64,000 nucleotides of DNA. It comes from Halopenitus salinus (lineage in GTDB: Archaea; Halobacteriota; Halobacteria; Halobacteriales; Haloferacaceae). This document shows positions 44,838 through 52,004 of this stretch, in pieces. Within the stretch, counting starts at the first letter, position 1. Each line of letters starts with the position of its first letter. The notes under the pieces are model-generated. The model did not search any database. It saw only the letters and a list, made by a program, of their open reading frames with translations, and was not told where the DNA came from. The stretch lies in NCBI RefSeq assembly GCF_042662125.1, contig NZ_JBHSXL010000002.1, positions 186,001 through 250,000 of the forward strand, given 5' to 3'. A program made the position numbers and the translations under genes.

Positions 44838-45659
44838 CTAGTTCGAGGGTGCTGGAAGGCGCCCATCCGGACGTGGAACACGACCCTGTTTTATCTCGTG
44901 ATCGACGCGACGCAGATGCTTGCAGCCGCCTTCGGGTGAACGCTGCTGCCAGTCGGGACAGGTACACGACTCGTCGATGACGTCGACTTCGTACCGGTTC
45001 CCGGACGCGGACTGCACCTCGTAGCGGCCACCTTTCGAGAGGAGCGAAACGTCCATCGCTTCGGCGACGGCACGCTTCGTGCGGGGCTCGAGATCGTCCT
45101 GTGACTCTGCGTTCTCGTCGACGACCAGCCGGTCGCGAACGTCGCCCGTTCGGCCACCGTCCGGAGCGACGGCTTCCGCAGGGCCACTGAGCCACTCGTG
45201 GAGCACTTCCTCCACCGGATGGCCTTCCGGCCAGAGGTAGTGGACCTCACGACGCTCGCGATGGTCGTAGGAGCCGCACGTGGCTGCGCTTCCAGTCCAG
45301 ACGCGCCAGGCACCCGGCGCGGCCATCACGTCGACGATGTCGCGGGGAACCGTCTGGTGGTCGTCCGGGAAGAACACCCGGAATCGGGTACACCCTTCTT
45401 GCGGCGGCACGGTCTCCCACCAGTCTTCGCTGGAGCCCCAGCTGTCGTACATCGCCTCGTCGCTCCCGTAGCCGACTGTCACGCCATCGATCGGCGTCCA
45501 GTCCGCTGGGAGGGGATCCGCCTCGCCTTCGAGCACCCGAAGAACGGCGTTTCGGAGGTACTCGTGGGCTTGGTTGTCTGTCGTTCGAGCGACCTGGTCA
45601 TGCTGCTCGGCAACGTGTTCGGCTTCCTCGAGGACCGTTGTGAGATAGTCTTCAGTCAT
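44838..45659 (-). CDS. SWIM zinc-finger protein
   Basis: A 273-residue protein. The N-terminal part has a helix with EEAEHVAEQHDQVARTT and the aromatic-rich block MYDSWGSSEDWWETVPPQEG; the C-terminus shows the SWIM finger (CTCPDWQQRSPEGGCKHLRR, C-x-C-x-n-C-x-H). SWIM fingers bind DNA or protein partners. The gene is one of the conserved accessory set of haloarchaeal plasmids. The start is directly preceded by a leader hairpin and an inverted-repeat operator. Function unknown beyond the finger. Confidence 0.82.
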   Translation of the reverse strand: MTEDYLTTVLEEAEHVAEQHDQVARTTDNQAHEYLRNAVLRVLEGEADPLPADWTPIDGVTVGYGSDEAMYDSWGSSEDWWETVPPQEGCTRFRVFFPDDHQTVPRDIVDVMAAPGAWRVWTGSAATCGSYDHRERREVHYLWPEGHPVEEVLHEWLSGPAEAVAPDGGRTGDVRDRLVVDENAESQDDLEPRTKRAVAEAMDVSLLSKGGRYEVQSASGNRYEVDVIDESCTCPDWQQRSPEGGCKHLRRVDHEIKQGRVPRPDGRLPAPSN

Positions 45660-45662
45660 GGT

Positions 45663-45710
45663 TCGCGGAGGTCAGAATGCGCCTCCGCCCTTCTGCGGGC
45701 GCAGAAAAAA
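45663..45710 (-). promoter_or_regulatory. Recurring leader element, copy at SWIM gene
   Basis: On the minus strand a T-run is followed by CTGCGCCCGCAGAAGGGCGG and AGGCGCATTC, ending some four bases before the ATG. GCCC-GCAGAA-GGGC can fold as a short hairpin. Four other copies of this pattern occur in the window at gene starts or relics. It is probably a transcribed leader. Confidence 0.65.
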
Positions 45711-45711
45711 C

Positions 45712-45753
45712 TTAACCAACAAAAGAGGGAGATTCGGGCAATTTGTTGGTTAA
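45712..45753. promoter_or_regulatory. Inverted repeat TTAACCAACA, copy 2
   Basis: TTAACCAACA at 45712-45721 and TGTTGGTTAA at 45744-45753, start-to-start 32, directly upstream of the leader element of the SWIM gene and just beyond the end of the ArdC-like gene. Likely a promoter operator. Confidence 0.75.
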
Positions 45754-45758
45754 CCGAT

Positions 45759-46697
45759 TTAGGGAGCAGGCGGCTCTTCGAGCACGTCGATGAGCTCCTC
45801 TGCCGTCCGACTGATTCGTCCGAGCCGCTCGCGAACGGCTTCGGGATCGTCCGACTCCCAGGCTGCGAGGTAGAACGCCGACCCACTGGTGTCGAGTCCG
45901 CAGTACCGGCCGACGACGTACGCGACGGCTTCGGCCTCGACTTCGCGTTTCGACCGCTCGGTGTCGTCGGCGACGTCGAAGTGGAGCAGGGCGTGCGCGT
46001 ACTCGTGAACCAGCGTCCGGGCGAGATCAGCGTCGTTCTCCCGATCACGCACCTCGACACGCGGCTGCATATCGACGAGACTCAGCTGCTCGCAGATGCC
46101 CTTCGCCTCGCCGTGCGTCCACTCCTCGGCTGGAACGATCCGCACCGTCACGCCGAGGTCGTCAGCGGCGACAGTCAACTGTTCGACGAGATCACCGGCG
46201 TCCCCGGTCGCTTCCGTGTCGAGATCAGGAAGTGGCTCGCCCTCGGTCTGGGAGACATCGAACACCGGCGCGGGCTTGAACCCGACGAGACCCTCGGACC
46301 ATTCCTCGGGCGGCGTCTCGTCGTACTCACAGTCGCTGTCCTCGTGGTAGCTCGGCGAGTTCTCGCACTCCGGGCACTGCTTGGTGATGATCGGCGCCCA
46401 GATCCAGATGGCCGATTCGCCCTCTGTGACGTACCGGTCGAACTCCTCCTGCCACGTCCGGTAGCCCGCCACCCGGCTCGCCTCGGGACACTGCTGCTTG
46501 ATAAGGAGCGTGTTCCGGTAGGAGTAGTCGTGGAAGCGACTCTGGACGTCGAGCCACCCCTGGAACTCTTCGCTAGCCTGCGCGTCGTCGACGCCGGCGA
46601 CGAGGTCGTCGATCCACTGTTCGATAGTGCTGTTCATCTCGTCGGATCGCGTGTCGGTCTGGTCGAAGGAGACCGACGAGTCACTAGTCGTAGCCAT
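45759..46697 (-). CDS. ArdC-like ssDNA-binding/metallopeptidase protein
   Basis: About 312 residues from ATG 46697. The N-terminal domain (IEQWIDDLVAGVDDAQASEE, FHDYSYRNTLLIKQQCPEAS, VAGYRTWQEEF) matches ArdC-type ssDNA-binding units; it includes an inserted Cys cluster (KQCPECENSPSYHEDSDCEY) that may bind zinc. The C-terminal part has the zincin motif TLVHEYAHALLHF with a later Glu (REVEAEAVAYVVG). ArdC proteins protect incoming plasmid DNA from restriction during conjugation. The zinc-like insertion is characteristic of the haloarchaeal version. It is the neighbour of the SWIM gene. Confidence 0.85.
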   Translation of the reverse strand: MATTSDSSVSFDQTDTRSDEMNSTIEQWIDDLVAGVDDAQASEEFQGWLDVQSRFHDYSYRNTLLIKQQCPEASRVAGYRTWQEEFDRYVTEGESAIWIWAPIITKQCPECENSPSYHEDSDCEYDETPPEEWSEGLVGFKPAPVFDVSQTEGEPLPDLDTEATGDAGDLVEQLTVAADDLGVTVRIVPAEEWTHGEAKGICEQLSLVDMQPRVEVRDRENDADLARTLVHEYAHALLHFDVADDTERSKREVEAEAVAYVVGRYCGLDTSGSAFYLAAWESDDPEAVRERLGRISRTAEELIDVLEEPPAP

Positions 46698-46732
46698 TGT
46701 GTTCACCGAATCGAGTTCACGGCGACTGCAGC

Positions 46733-46775
46733 AGTTCAGAACGCGCCGCACCCCTCGGGGGCGTTCAAAAACCGC
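46733..46775 (-). promoter_or_regulatory. Recurring leader element, copy at ArdC-like gene
   Basis: Minus strand: T-run, then GAACGCCCCCGAGGGGTGCG and GCGCGTTCTGA. CCCC-CGA-GGGG gives a tight hairpin. It ends about 36 bases before the ATG at 46697. Confidence 0.65.
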
Positions 46776-47026
46776 TCTGTCGGTCAGCGGGAGTCCGTGT
46801 CTGAGCCGTTTAGAGAAGGACGAGCGGGCCCGGTGGCGGTTGTTTGGTCGCTAATCCACGAGTAATCGACTCGGATTCTTCAGACACTTCGGCTAACTTG
46901 CTTTCCTGAGCCTAGGTATTCGAAAATACTGAGTGGAGTTTCATCGAGCGAATTGTCGTTGACGGATTATTATAGACCGATTAGTTTCTAGCGTGCGAGA
47001 AACTTCGAGTGCTCGAAGCAGGTTCT

Positions 47027-47050
47027 ATACTTCGGACTTGACAGTATAAT
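47027..47050 (+). promoter_or_regulatory. Duplicated promoter/operator of mercury module, copy 1
   Basis: ATACTTCGGACTTGACAGTA followed by TAA (23 bases) is identical at 48991-49013. It ends 27 bases before the preferred ATG of the MerB-like gene (47077), so the TATAA part sits at the place of the archaeal TATA box of a leaderless transcript, with upstream sequence as BRE/operator. Confidence 0.8.
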
Positions 47051-47076
47051 TACTTTGAGTATAGATGTATAGGCGC

Positions 47077-47736
47077 ATGTCGGATCAAGACTGCCACTGT
47101 GTCGACCCAACGGTTGACAAGTCGGACGCACAGACCCCGGAAACAGACAGCTGGATCGAAGAACGGCCAGTGAAGACCGCCGCGCTCCCGGAGGCCGTGG
47201 GAGACAATATGAGTCGGTTCTTCGGCGATTCGATCGACACGTTCGACGACATGATAGCGGCGATTCGTACGGTGGTCGAAGGGGAGGGAATCGCTATCGA
47301 CGAACTCTGTCACGTTGATGGTGAAACCCCTCACTACGCGAAGACAGAAAATGAGACCTATCACTTCCGGTGTTTCTACGACGGTATCGCGCTCGCCCAT
47401 CTCGTGGATGAACCCGTCGAAATCCGGACTGAAACCCCCACAAACGACCCCGTCGATATTCAGGTGTCGCCCGCGAACGGCGCCACAGTCACACCGCCAG
47501 ATGCGGTCATGTCCTTCGGTGTGACCACCGAGAGTGACGTGCCCGCTGACGAGATGCCCACAACCCGGGAGGCCTACGGAGCCATCTGTCCATACGTGAA
47601 GGCGTTCCACACCCGCGGCGACTACGAGCGCTGGGCGGAAGACGTGGCGGCCACCACGGTCGGCATTCCCCTCGACGCCGGTGTACCCATCGCCGCCGCA
47701 CTAACAGCGACCTCTTCTTCGTGGGGCGCCGAATGA
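47077..47736 (+). CDS. Organomercurial lyase-like protein (MerB family)
   Basis: About 219 residues. The MerB catalytic set is present: YHFRCFYDGIALAHL with Cys and Asp three residues apart, and YGAICPYVKAFHTRGDYERW with the second Cys and the usual helix. MerB splits the carbon-mercury bond of organomercurials, giving Hg(II) for MerA. The first residues (CHCVDPT) hold two more Cys. A start at 47065 is possible. The stop overlaps the start of a DoxX-like gene. The promoter shares a 23-base box with another gene of the module. Confidence 0.85.
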   Translation: MSDQDCHCVDPTVDKSDAQTPETDSWIEERPVKTAALPEAVGDNMSRFFGDSIDTFDDMIAAIRTVVEGEGIAIDELCHVDGETPHYAKTENETYHFRCFYDGIALAHLVDEPVEIRTETPTNDPVDIQVSPANGATVTPPDAVMSFGVTTESDVPADEMPTTREAYGAICPYVKAFHTRGDYERWAEDVAATTVGIPLDAGVPIAAALTATSSSWGAE

Positions 47737-48101
47737 GCTTGGGTGGTATCGCACTCGTCGGCTCACAAGCTACACTCGGGCTCGCGGGTCTGGCCGTCGG
47801 CGGCGCGAAGGTCACACACCAAGAGGACCAAGTCGACGATTTCCAGCGATTCGGGTATCCACAGTGGTTTCGGGTCGCTACCGGTATCATCGAGATACTC
47901 AGTGGTATCGGCCTGCTTGCTGGGTTAGTCTGGCACCCCGGACTAGCGCTGGTGGGTGGTCTGCTCCTCAGCGGGGTGATGGTTGGCGCGATAATCACCC
48001 ACGTTCACATCGGTGATCCATTGTCGAAAACCGCCGTACCTGCGTTCCTGCTAGCTCTCACGGCGGCTCTCCTCGCGGGTCAGCATCTCGTACAACTCTA
48101 A
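47733..48101 (+). CDS. DoxX-like membrane protein
   Basis: A 122-residue protein with four membrane helices, the last at the C-terminus. The motif FQRFGYPQWFRVATGIIEIL in the second helix region and HVHIGDPLSKTAVPAF are DoxX/SURF4-like. ATG 47733 overlaps the stop of the MerB-like gene (ATGA), so the two are co-translated. DoxX proteins are linked to thiol and sulphur redox; use in organomercurial tolerance is inferred from coupling. Confidence 0.85.
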   Translation: MSLGGIALVGSQATLGLAGLAVGGAKVTHQEDQVDDFQRFGYPQWFRVATGIIEILSGIGLLAGLVWHPGLALVGGLLLSGVMVGAIITHVHIGDPLSKTAVPAFLLALTAALLAGQHLVQL

Positions 48102-48128
48102 CCCGGGGCCTTCCATCTCGCGGCCGAA

Positions 48129-48491
48129 TTAAGACGTGCGGGCTCGACGACGGAGGAAGAGCCCAATCACAAACAGCGGGAGCGCCGTCGCCAACCCGAC
48201 CACAAGTGCATCGCCGATGGAACCGACGGCACCGTTTGCCGCGGTCACGCCCGCTGCCGTACCTCCGGCAACCGCTGCCCCGCCCCCAAGCGAGGCGAGA
48301 CCGACACAACAGAGCCCACAGATGCCGGCGATAGCGAGTATCCCCCATCGTGAGCCATCGTCCTCTGAGGATGCCGTACTCTCACTGTGAGCGGTATCGG
48401 GGTCGGCCACCTCGCTAGCCGCTCCTCTGTGGTCGGTGTCGCCATCAGGCCGACTCTCCCCCTCGGTACGCTTCACCGGGTCCTCGGTCAT
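48129..48491 (-). CDS. Small membrane protein with CGLCC helix
   Basis: A 120-residue protein. Residues 1-47 are acidic and disordered; two hydrophobic helices follow. The first contains GICGLCCVGLASLGGG and the second LVVGLATALPLFVIGLF, ending in RRRART. A Cys pair in the first helix is the trait of MerT/MerF mercury importers, and the gene sits in the mercury module. The match is by pattern only, and the long acidic lead is not typical of MerT. Confidence 0.6.
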   Translation of the reverse strand: MTEDPVKRTEGESRPDGDTDHRGAASEVADPDTAHSESTASSEDDGSRWGILAIAGICGLCCVGLASLGGGAAVAGGTAAGVTAANGAVGSIGDALVVGLATALPLFVIGLFLRRRARTS

Positions 48492-48604
48492 GCACCGACC
48501 TTCTTCAGGACGGACAAAATACGTTCAGTACCCCGACAGTAACCACATTACGTTACCGTAACGGAGCGCTACAGCCAGCAACTGGAACAACTAGGGACGG
48601 GGAA

Positions 48605-48964
48605 TCACTCTTCGATCTCCTCTACCCACTTGAGGAGGGGTTCGAGGTGTTGGCCCAACTCTTCGCCAGTTTCCGTGAGTTCGTACTCGACCCGTGGCGG
48701 GATTTCCGCGTACTGTTCGCGCGCGAGAATCCCGGCCTCCACGAGTTCGTCGAGTCTCGTCGAGAGCGTCGAGCTACTCACGTCCTCGAACGTTTCTTCG
48801 ATGTCACCGTAGCGGGCTGGGCCGATCACATCGACCATGCAGACGAGTTGCATTGCGTACCGGCGGCTGAGAAGGTCCATCACGTCACCCAATGGACAGA
48901 GACAGTCCATGTCGATATTCGTTGAACTTGGCGTTTCAGTCACTGTGTCTCGAGAATCTGGCAT
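48605..48964 (-). CDS. HxlR-family regulator with Cys pair
   Basis: A 119-residue winged helix of the HxlR type: MDCLCPLGDVMDLLSRRYAM (Cys20 and Cys22), then VIGPARYGDIEETFEDVSSS, STLSTRLDELVEAGI and the wing PRVEYELTETGEEL. The C-x-C and Cys42 could bind a metal or react with thiols. It lies opposite the promoter of the CC protein, 27 bases from the duplicated promoter box, so it may control that box. Confidence 0.87.
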   Translation of the reverse strand: MPDSRDTVTETPSSTNIDMDCLCPLGDVMDLLSRRYAMQLVCMVDVIGPARYGDIEETFEDVSSSTLSTRLDELVEAGILAREQYAEIPPRVEYELTETGEELGQHLEPLLKWVEEIEE

Positions 48965-48990
48965 AGCTTTCGTTCACCACACCTGATTTC

Positions 48991-49013
48991 ATACTTCGGA
49001 CTTGACAGTATAA
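48991..49013 (+). promoter_or_regulatory. Duplicated promoter/operator of mercury module, copy 2
   Basis: Identical to the box at 47027-47049. It ends 31 bases before the ATG of the CC protein and lies directly upstream (on the other strand) of an HxlR-type regulator, suggesting that the regulator uses both copies. Confidence 0.8.
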
Positions 49014-49043
49014 ATAGTTCGGTATTCAAAGTAGTGATGTATT

Positions 49044-49400
49044 ATGTGTCAAAATAACCCAGAACGGGAAGTTACGTGTACGCTCACTGAGGAACAGGAA
49101 GCAGCACGATCAGAGAATGTCCGATCACTTCTCATCTCACACTATATTGGGTACAAAGCTCCAGAAGACGCCTTGGAGCTCCGATTCGAAGGCGGTGACG
49201 AGTCACTCCAAGCAGTTGCTCAGTTCATTTCGGCTGAGCTGCAATGCTGTTCGTTCGCTGATTACAAAATCACCGTGTCGCCCCCATACGAAGAAACGGT
49301 TCTGACCGTCACCGGTCCTGAGGGGACGCGACAGATGTTTCGGGAGGGGTTAGTCGAACGGCTGGAGGAAGAGGCGGCGTCAAGTAGTCAATCTGCGTGA
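49044..49400 (+). CDS. Small protein with Cys-Cys motif in mercury module
   Basis: A 118-residue protein. An N-terminal Cys pair region (CQNNPEREVTC) is followed by helices and ISAELQCCSFADYKI, with a Cys-Cys at about residue 69, then a beta segment (EETVLTVTGPEGT). Proteins with this C-C-x-F layout occur in bacterial mer loci, and the vicinal pair is well suited to Hg(II). The promoter box is the same as that of the MerB-like gene. Exact role unknown. Confidence 0.68.
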   Translation: MCQNNPEREVTCTLTEEQEAARSENVRSLLISHYIGYKAPEDALELRFEGGDESLQAVAQFISAELQCCSFADYKITVSPPYEETVLTVTGPEGTRQMFREGLVERLEEEAASSSQSA

Positions 49401-49431
49401 ACTCACTATCGTCTCGACGACTGAGGGCGTC

Positions 49432-49821
49432 CTAGCAGGCGGAATCGTCTTTGCTCTTGGCAGGTTGAAGGTACGTTTTCCCCCATTCCTCAAGCGAGTC
49501 GATGACTGGTTGCAGTGACTCTCCTCGATCAGTTAGCGAGTATTCGACGGCGACGGGCTTCTCACTCACGATTTCCCGGTCGACCAGTTCCTTCTCTTCG
49601 AGGTCGTCGAGGCTCTGCGAAAGCATCTTGTTCGTAATCTCTCCGACTTCATTACTGAGTGCGTTGAACCGGAGCGCGTCGTGTTGCAGCAGGCGGTGGA
49701 TAATGACTGGGTGCCACTTCTTGTCGATCACATCCATTGTGCACGTGACTGCACACCAGTCGTCGCCCGCACACCATACCGCCAGGCATTCGTCCTCCGG
49801 AACGTCGGCCGAGTCGCTCAT
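49432..49821 (-). CDS. Cys-rich HxlR-family regulator
   Basis: About 129 residues from ATG 49821. The N-terminus holds four Cys (12, 17, 23, 27; CLAVWCAGDDWCAVTC) before the HxlR winged helix (DVIDKKWHPVIIHRLLQHDA, LRFNALSNEVGEITNKMLSQ, wing AVEYSLTDRGESL). Usual HxlR proteins have one Cys here. Four close thiols suggest a metal or thiol sensor for the mercury or redox genes around it. It is convergent to the CC protein gene and divergent from the Rdx gene. Confidence 0.87.
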   Translation of the reverse strand: MSDSADVPEDECLAVWCAGDDWCAVTCTMDVIDKKWHPVIIHRLLQHDALRFNALSNEVGEITNKMLSQSLDDLEEKELVDREIVSEKPVAVEYSLTDRGESLQPVIDSLEEWGKTYLQPAKSKDDSAC

Positions 49822-49963
49822 ACAGCTTTGTTGTACGTCCGCCCGGATAGAAGTTCCCCAACGATACGACATATACAAACGAAACCACGGTTTCGCGGAC
49901 GAAACCTCATAACCTAACAGATACGTGATACTTATCTATCGAGCGTTCTTCGGGTAACTTGGA

Positions 49964-50212
49964 ATGACGGAAATCAACATCGAATACTGTGTGCCGTGTG
50001 GCCTCCTCGAATACGCCGTGGAGACCCAGGAAATGTTGCTCGAAAAGTTCGGGCAAGATCTCGACGGCGTCCGGCTCCAGCCTGGTCACGGCGGCGTGTT
50101 CAAGGTACACGCAGACGACGACCTCGTCTGGGACAAGGATGACCACGACGGCGAGATCGACCTCGAAGCAATCACTGCGGCTGTCCACGACCGCGCTCAC
50201 GCGCACGCCTGA
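49964..50212 (+). CDS. Rdx/SelW-like thioredoxin-fold protein
   Basis: An 82-residue protein with the Rdx signature: IEYCVPCGLLEYAVETQEML, the C-x-x-C at residues 9-12, then a strand-helix to GVFKVHADDDLVWDKDDHDG. These are small redox proteins related to selenoprotein W, here with Cys. It heads a row of thiol-redox genes (glutaredoxin-like, DoxX, DsbA-like) in the same direction. Confidence 0.85.
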   Translation: MTEINIEYCVPCGLLEYAVETQEMLLEKFGQDLDGVRLQPGHGGVFKVHADDDLVWDKDDHDGEIDLEAITAAVHDRAHAHA

Positions 50213-50239
50213 GTGCCCAGCTGTTGACTCACGCTGTCC

Positions 50240-50494
50240 ATGCTTGAACTCTATCAGGCAGAGGGGTGTCGATATTCGGCGAAAGTCCGCGAGACGCTGA
50301 CCGACCTCGGCGTCTCATACGTCGCCCACAACCCCCGCTCTGCCGCCGGCGAGACTCGCAACGAACAAACCCATAACCACCTCCGAACACTCGGCGGGGA
50401 AGATCAGATTCCCTTCCTCGTCGATCACCAGCGCGGCGTGACAATGTATGAATTCGACGACATCGTCGCTTATCTGGAGGAACACTACGCATGA
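50240..50494 (+). CDS. Glutaredoxin/GST-N domain protein
   Basis: An 84-residue thioredoxin-fold protein: MLELYQAEGCRYSAKVRETL with a single Cys in the C-x-x-S site, the cis-Pro region QIPFLVDHQRGVTMYEFDDI and the helix VAYLEEHY. It resembles a monothiol glutaredoxin or the N-terminal half of glutathione S-transferase. Its stop overlaps the next start by four bases. Confidence 0.85.
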   Translation: MLELYQAEGCRYSAKVRETLTDLGVSYVAHNPRSAAGETRNEQTHNHLRTLGGEDQIPFLVDHQRGVTMYEFDDIVAYLEEHYA

Positions 50495-50700
50495 CCGACG
50501 CCGTCGGAGAGAACTGCCCGGTCTGTAATTCCTCGGACAACGCGAAAGCGCAGTTTGCGACTGCCAAGGTGGCGGAGCACATAAAGGAGAAAGCCCACCG
50601 GGATGACACGCATCAGGAGTGGATCGACAAACACACGCAGAACGGGACGCTCTCGGAGATCCGCGAGGCGCTCGACGAGAAGGGGCACCCTCGGAACTGA
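50491..50700 (+). CDS. Small protein with N-terminal CxxC
   Basis: A 69-residue acidic protein; ENCPVCNSSD is a C-x-x-C knuckle, followed by a helical body (FATAKVAEHIKEKAHRDDTH, EWIDKHTQNGTLSEIREALD). It is coupled to the glutaredoxin-like gene by an ATGA overlap and followed after three bases by a DoxX gene. No family is recognised. Confidence 0.72.
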   Translation: MTDAVGENCPVCNSSDNAKAQFATAKVAEHIKEKAHRDDTHQEWIDKHTQNGTLSEIREALDEKGHPRN

Positions 50701-50703
50701 TCG

Positions 50704-51078
50704 ATGGCTCGCGAGTCAGAGGACGGCGATATCGATCTCCGACGTAATCTCCGCCCGGTTCTCCGGATCGGCATCGCAGCATTGTTGCTCGTGCCGGGAG
50801 CGAGTAAGTTCATCACCTACGGGACGTCGGTTCGGTTCTTCGAATCGCTGGGGCTGCCGGCACCGGCTGTTCTGGTCCCAGTTGTCGGTAGTTTCGAGCT
50901 CGTCGCCGCCGGGCTGTTACTTCTCGATCGGTTCTCCTGGCTCGCAGCGCTCCTCACTATCCCGATTATGACCGTTGCCGCGATTACTGCCGGGCCCACC
51001 TGGCAAAATCTCGGTGCCCTCGCAGCTGCGGTCGTACTTGTCGGCCTCGACACCCAGGAGGTGACTGAACTCGTATGA
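50704..51078 (+). CDS. DoxX-family membrane protein
   Basis: A 124-residue protein with four membrane helices; family features are LRIGIAALLLVPGASKFITY, FFESLGLPAPAVLVPVVGSF and ELVAAGLLLLDR. It differs from the DoxX-like protein at 47733. Its stop overlaps the start of the DsbA-like gene, which suggests cooperation in thiol oxidation at the membrane. Confidence 0.87.
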   Translation: MARESEDGDIDLRRNLRPVLRIGIAALLLVPGASKFITYGTSVRFFESLGLPAPAVLVPVVGSFELVAAGLLLLDRFSWLAALLTIPIMTVAAITAGPTWQNLGALAAAVVLVGLDTQEVTELV

Positions 51079-51998
51079 CGGGTCACACCTGTCCGATCTG
51101 CGGTGCCAGCTTCACGTCCGAATCCAGCCTCGACGACCACTGCTGGGATGTCCACGACGCCTGTCACTACTGCGGCACGGAGTTCGACGACCAGAACGCG
51201 TTGTACATGCACTGGCTCACAGTCCACGAGGACAGCCTGTCGAACAGAGCTCGAGCACGGGCAACGTCCGAAATCGGCGAGCTGACGTTTCGTGAACGAC
51301 TATACCATCAGGGCCCCGTTGGCGCGGTCGCGAATACCGGTCTCAGCAGACGGAAGCTGTTGTTCGGAGGACTGCTCGGTCTTGGTAGCGTTGCCGGGGC
51401 AACGATCTTCGGTGGCTCCGGTGGCGGGAAAGCCCTGACGGAGCACGCTGCGGCGACGGATCTCGGGACGCAGCCAACGCTTGGCCCCTCGCCGTCGGAG
51501 GCTGAGGGAACAATCGTTGCGTTCGAAGATCCGTCGTGCCCGGCCTGTGCCCGGTTCGAGCGCTCCACGTTCCCTCAGATAAAATCCGAACTCATCGACC
51601 CCGGACGAGTCTCGTTCGTGTTCCGCGGGATTCCCGTCGTCTACCCGTGGGGTGACCCTGCTACCCTGGCCTTGGAGGCGACATATAGCCGCAGTGCCGA
51701 GGCGTTCTGGAGACTCAAAGCGTTCTACTACAGAGAGCAGGCGAACGTCGGGACGGAAAACGTTCAGGACGTGACCAGACAGTACCTGGCCGACCAGACC
51801 GACGTCGACGCGGACGCTGTCATCAGCGATGTCCAGAGTGAAACGTCACGAGATGCAGTGGATGTGGATCTGCAAGCGTCGCAAGATGCGGGCGTGCGGG
51901 GAACGCCGACGTTTTTCCTCTTCAGCGGGGATTCGTTTGCGACCGAGATCGTCGGTCCGCAATCGTACGATGTGTTCGCGAACTCACTGGGGGTGTGA
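51075..51998 (+). CDS. DsbA-like thiol oxidoreductase with zinc fingers
   Basis: A 307-residue protein in three parts. Residues 1-60 hold two C2H2-like fingers (CPICGASFTSESSLDDHCWD and CHYCGTEFDDQNALYMHWLT). A Tat-type membrane segment follows (SRRKLLFGGLLGLGSVAGAT, near residue 95). The outer domain is a DsbA/thioredoxin fold with the active site FEDPSCPACARFE (C-x-x-C) and the cis-Pro VRGTPTFFLF. Fingers inside and thiol oxidase outside is an odd build. It is co-transcribed with DoxX and a membrane protein. Confidence 0.87.
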   Translation: MTGHTCPICGASFTSESSLDDHCWDVHDACHYCGTEFDDQNALYMHWLTVHEDSLSNRARARATSEIGELTFRERLYHQGPVGAVANTGLSRRKLLFGGLLGLGSVAGATIFGGSGGGKALTEHAAATDLGTQPTLGPSPSEAEGTIVAFEDPSCPACARFERSTFPQIKSELIDPGRVSFVFRGIPVVYPWGDPATLALEATYSRSAEAFWRLKAFYYREQANVGTENVQDVTRQYLADQTDVDADAVISDVQSETSRDAVDVDLQASQDAGVRGTPTFFLFSGDSFATEIVGPQSYDVFANSLGV

Positions 51999-52004
51999 TT
52001 TCGG

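Larger units (their letters stand above)
46698..47076. other. Intergenic region between plasmid and mercury modules
   Basis: About 380 bases. The first part is the leader of the ArdC-like gene, the last 50 bases are the promoter of the MerB-like gene. The middle holds the inverted repeat AACTTCGAGTGCTCGAAGCA near 47001-47020 (CTTCGAG-TG-CTCGAAG), of unknown role. No gene is seen. Confidence 0.5.

Noticed and set aside
45198..46865. Long 555-codon open frame on the plus strand
   Set aside because: It is antisense to the SWIM and ArdC-like genes, which have clear motifs. High-GC DNA with third-position bias leaves such shadow frames open.
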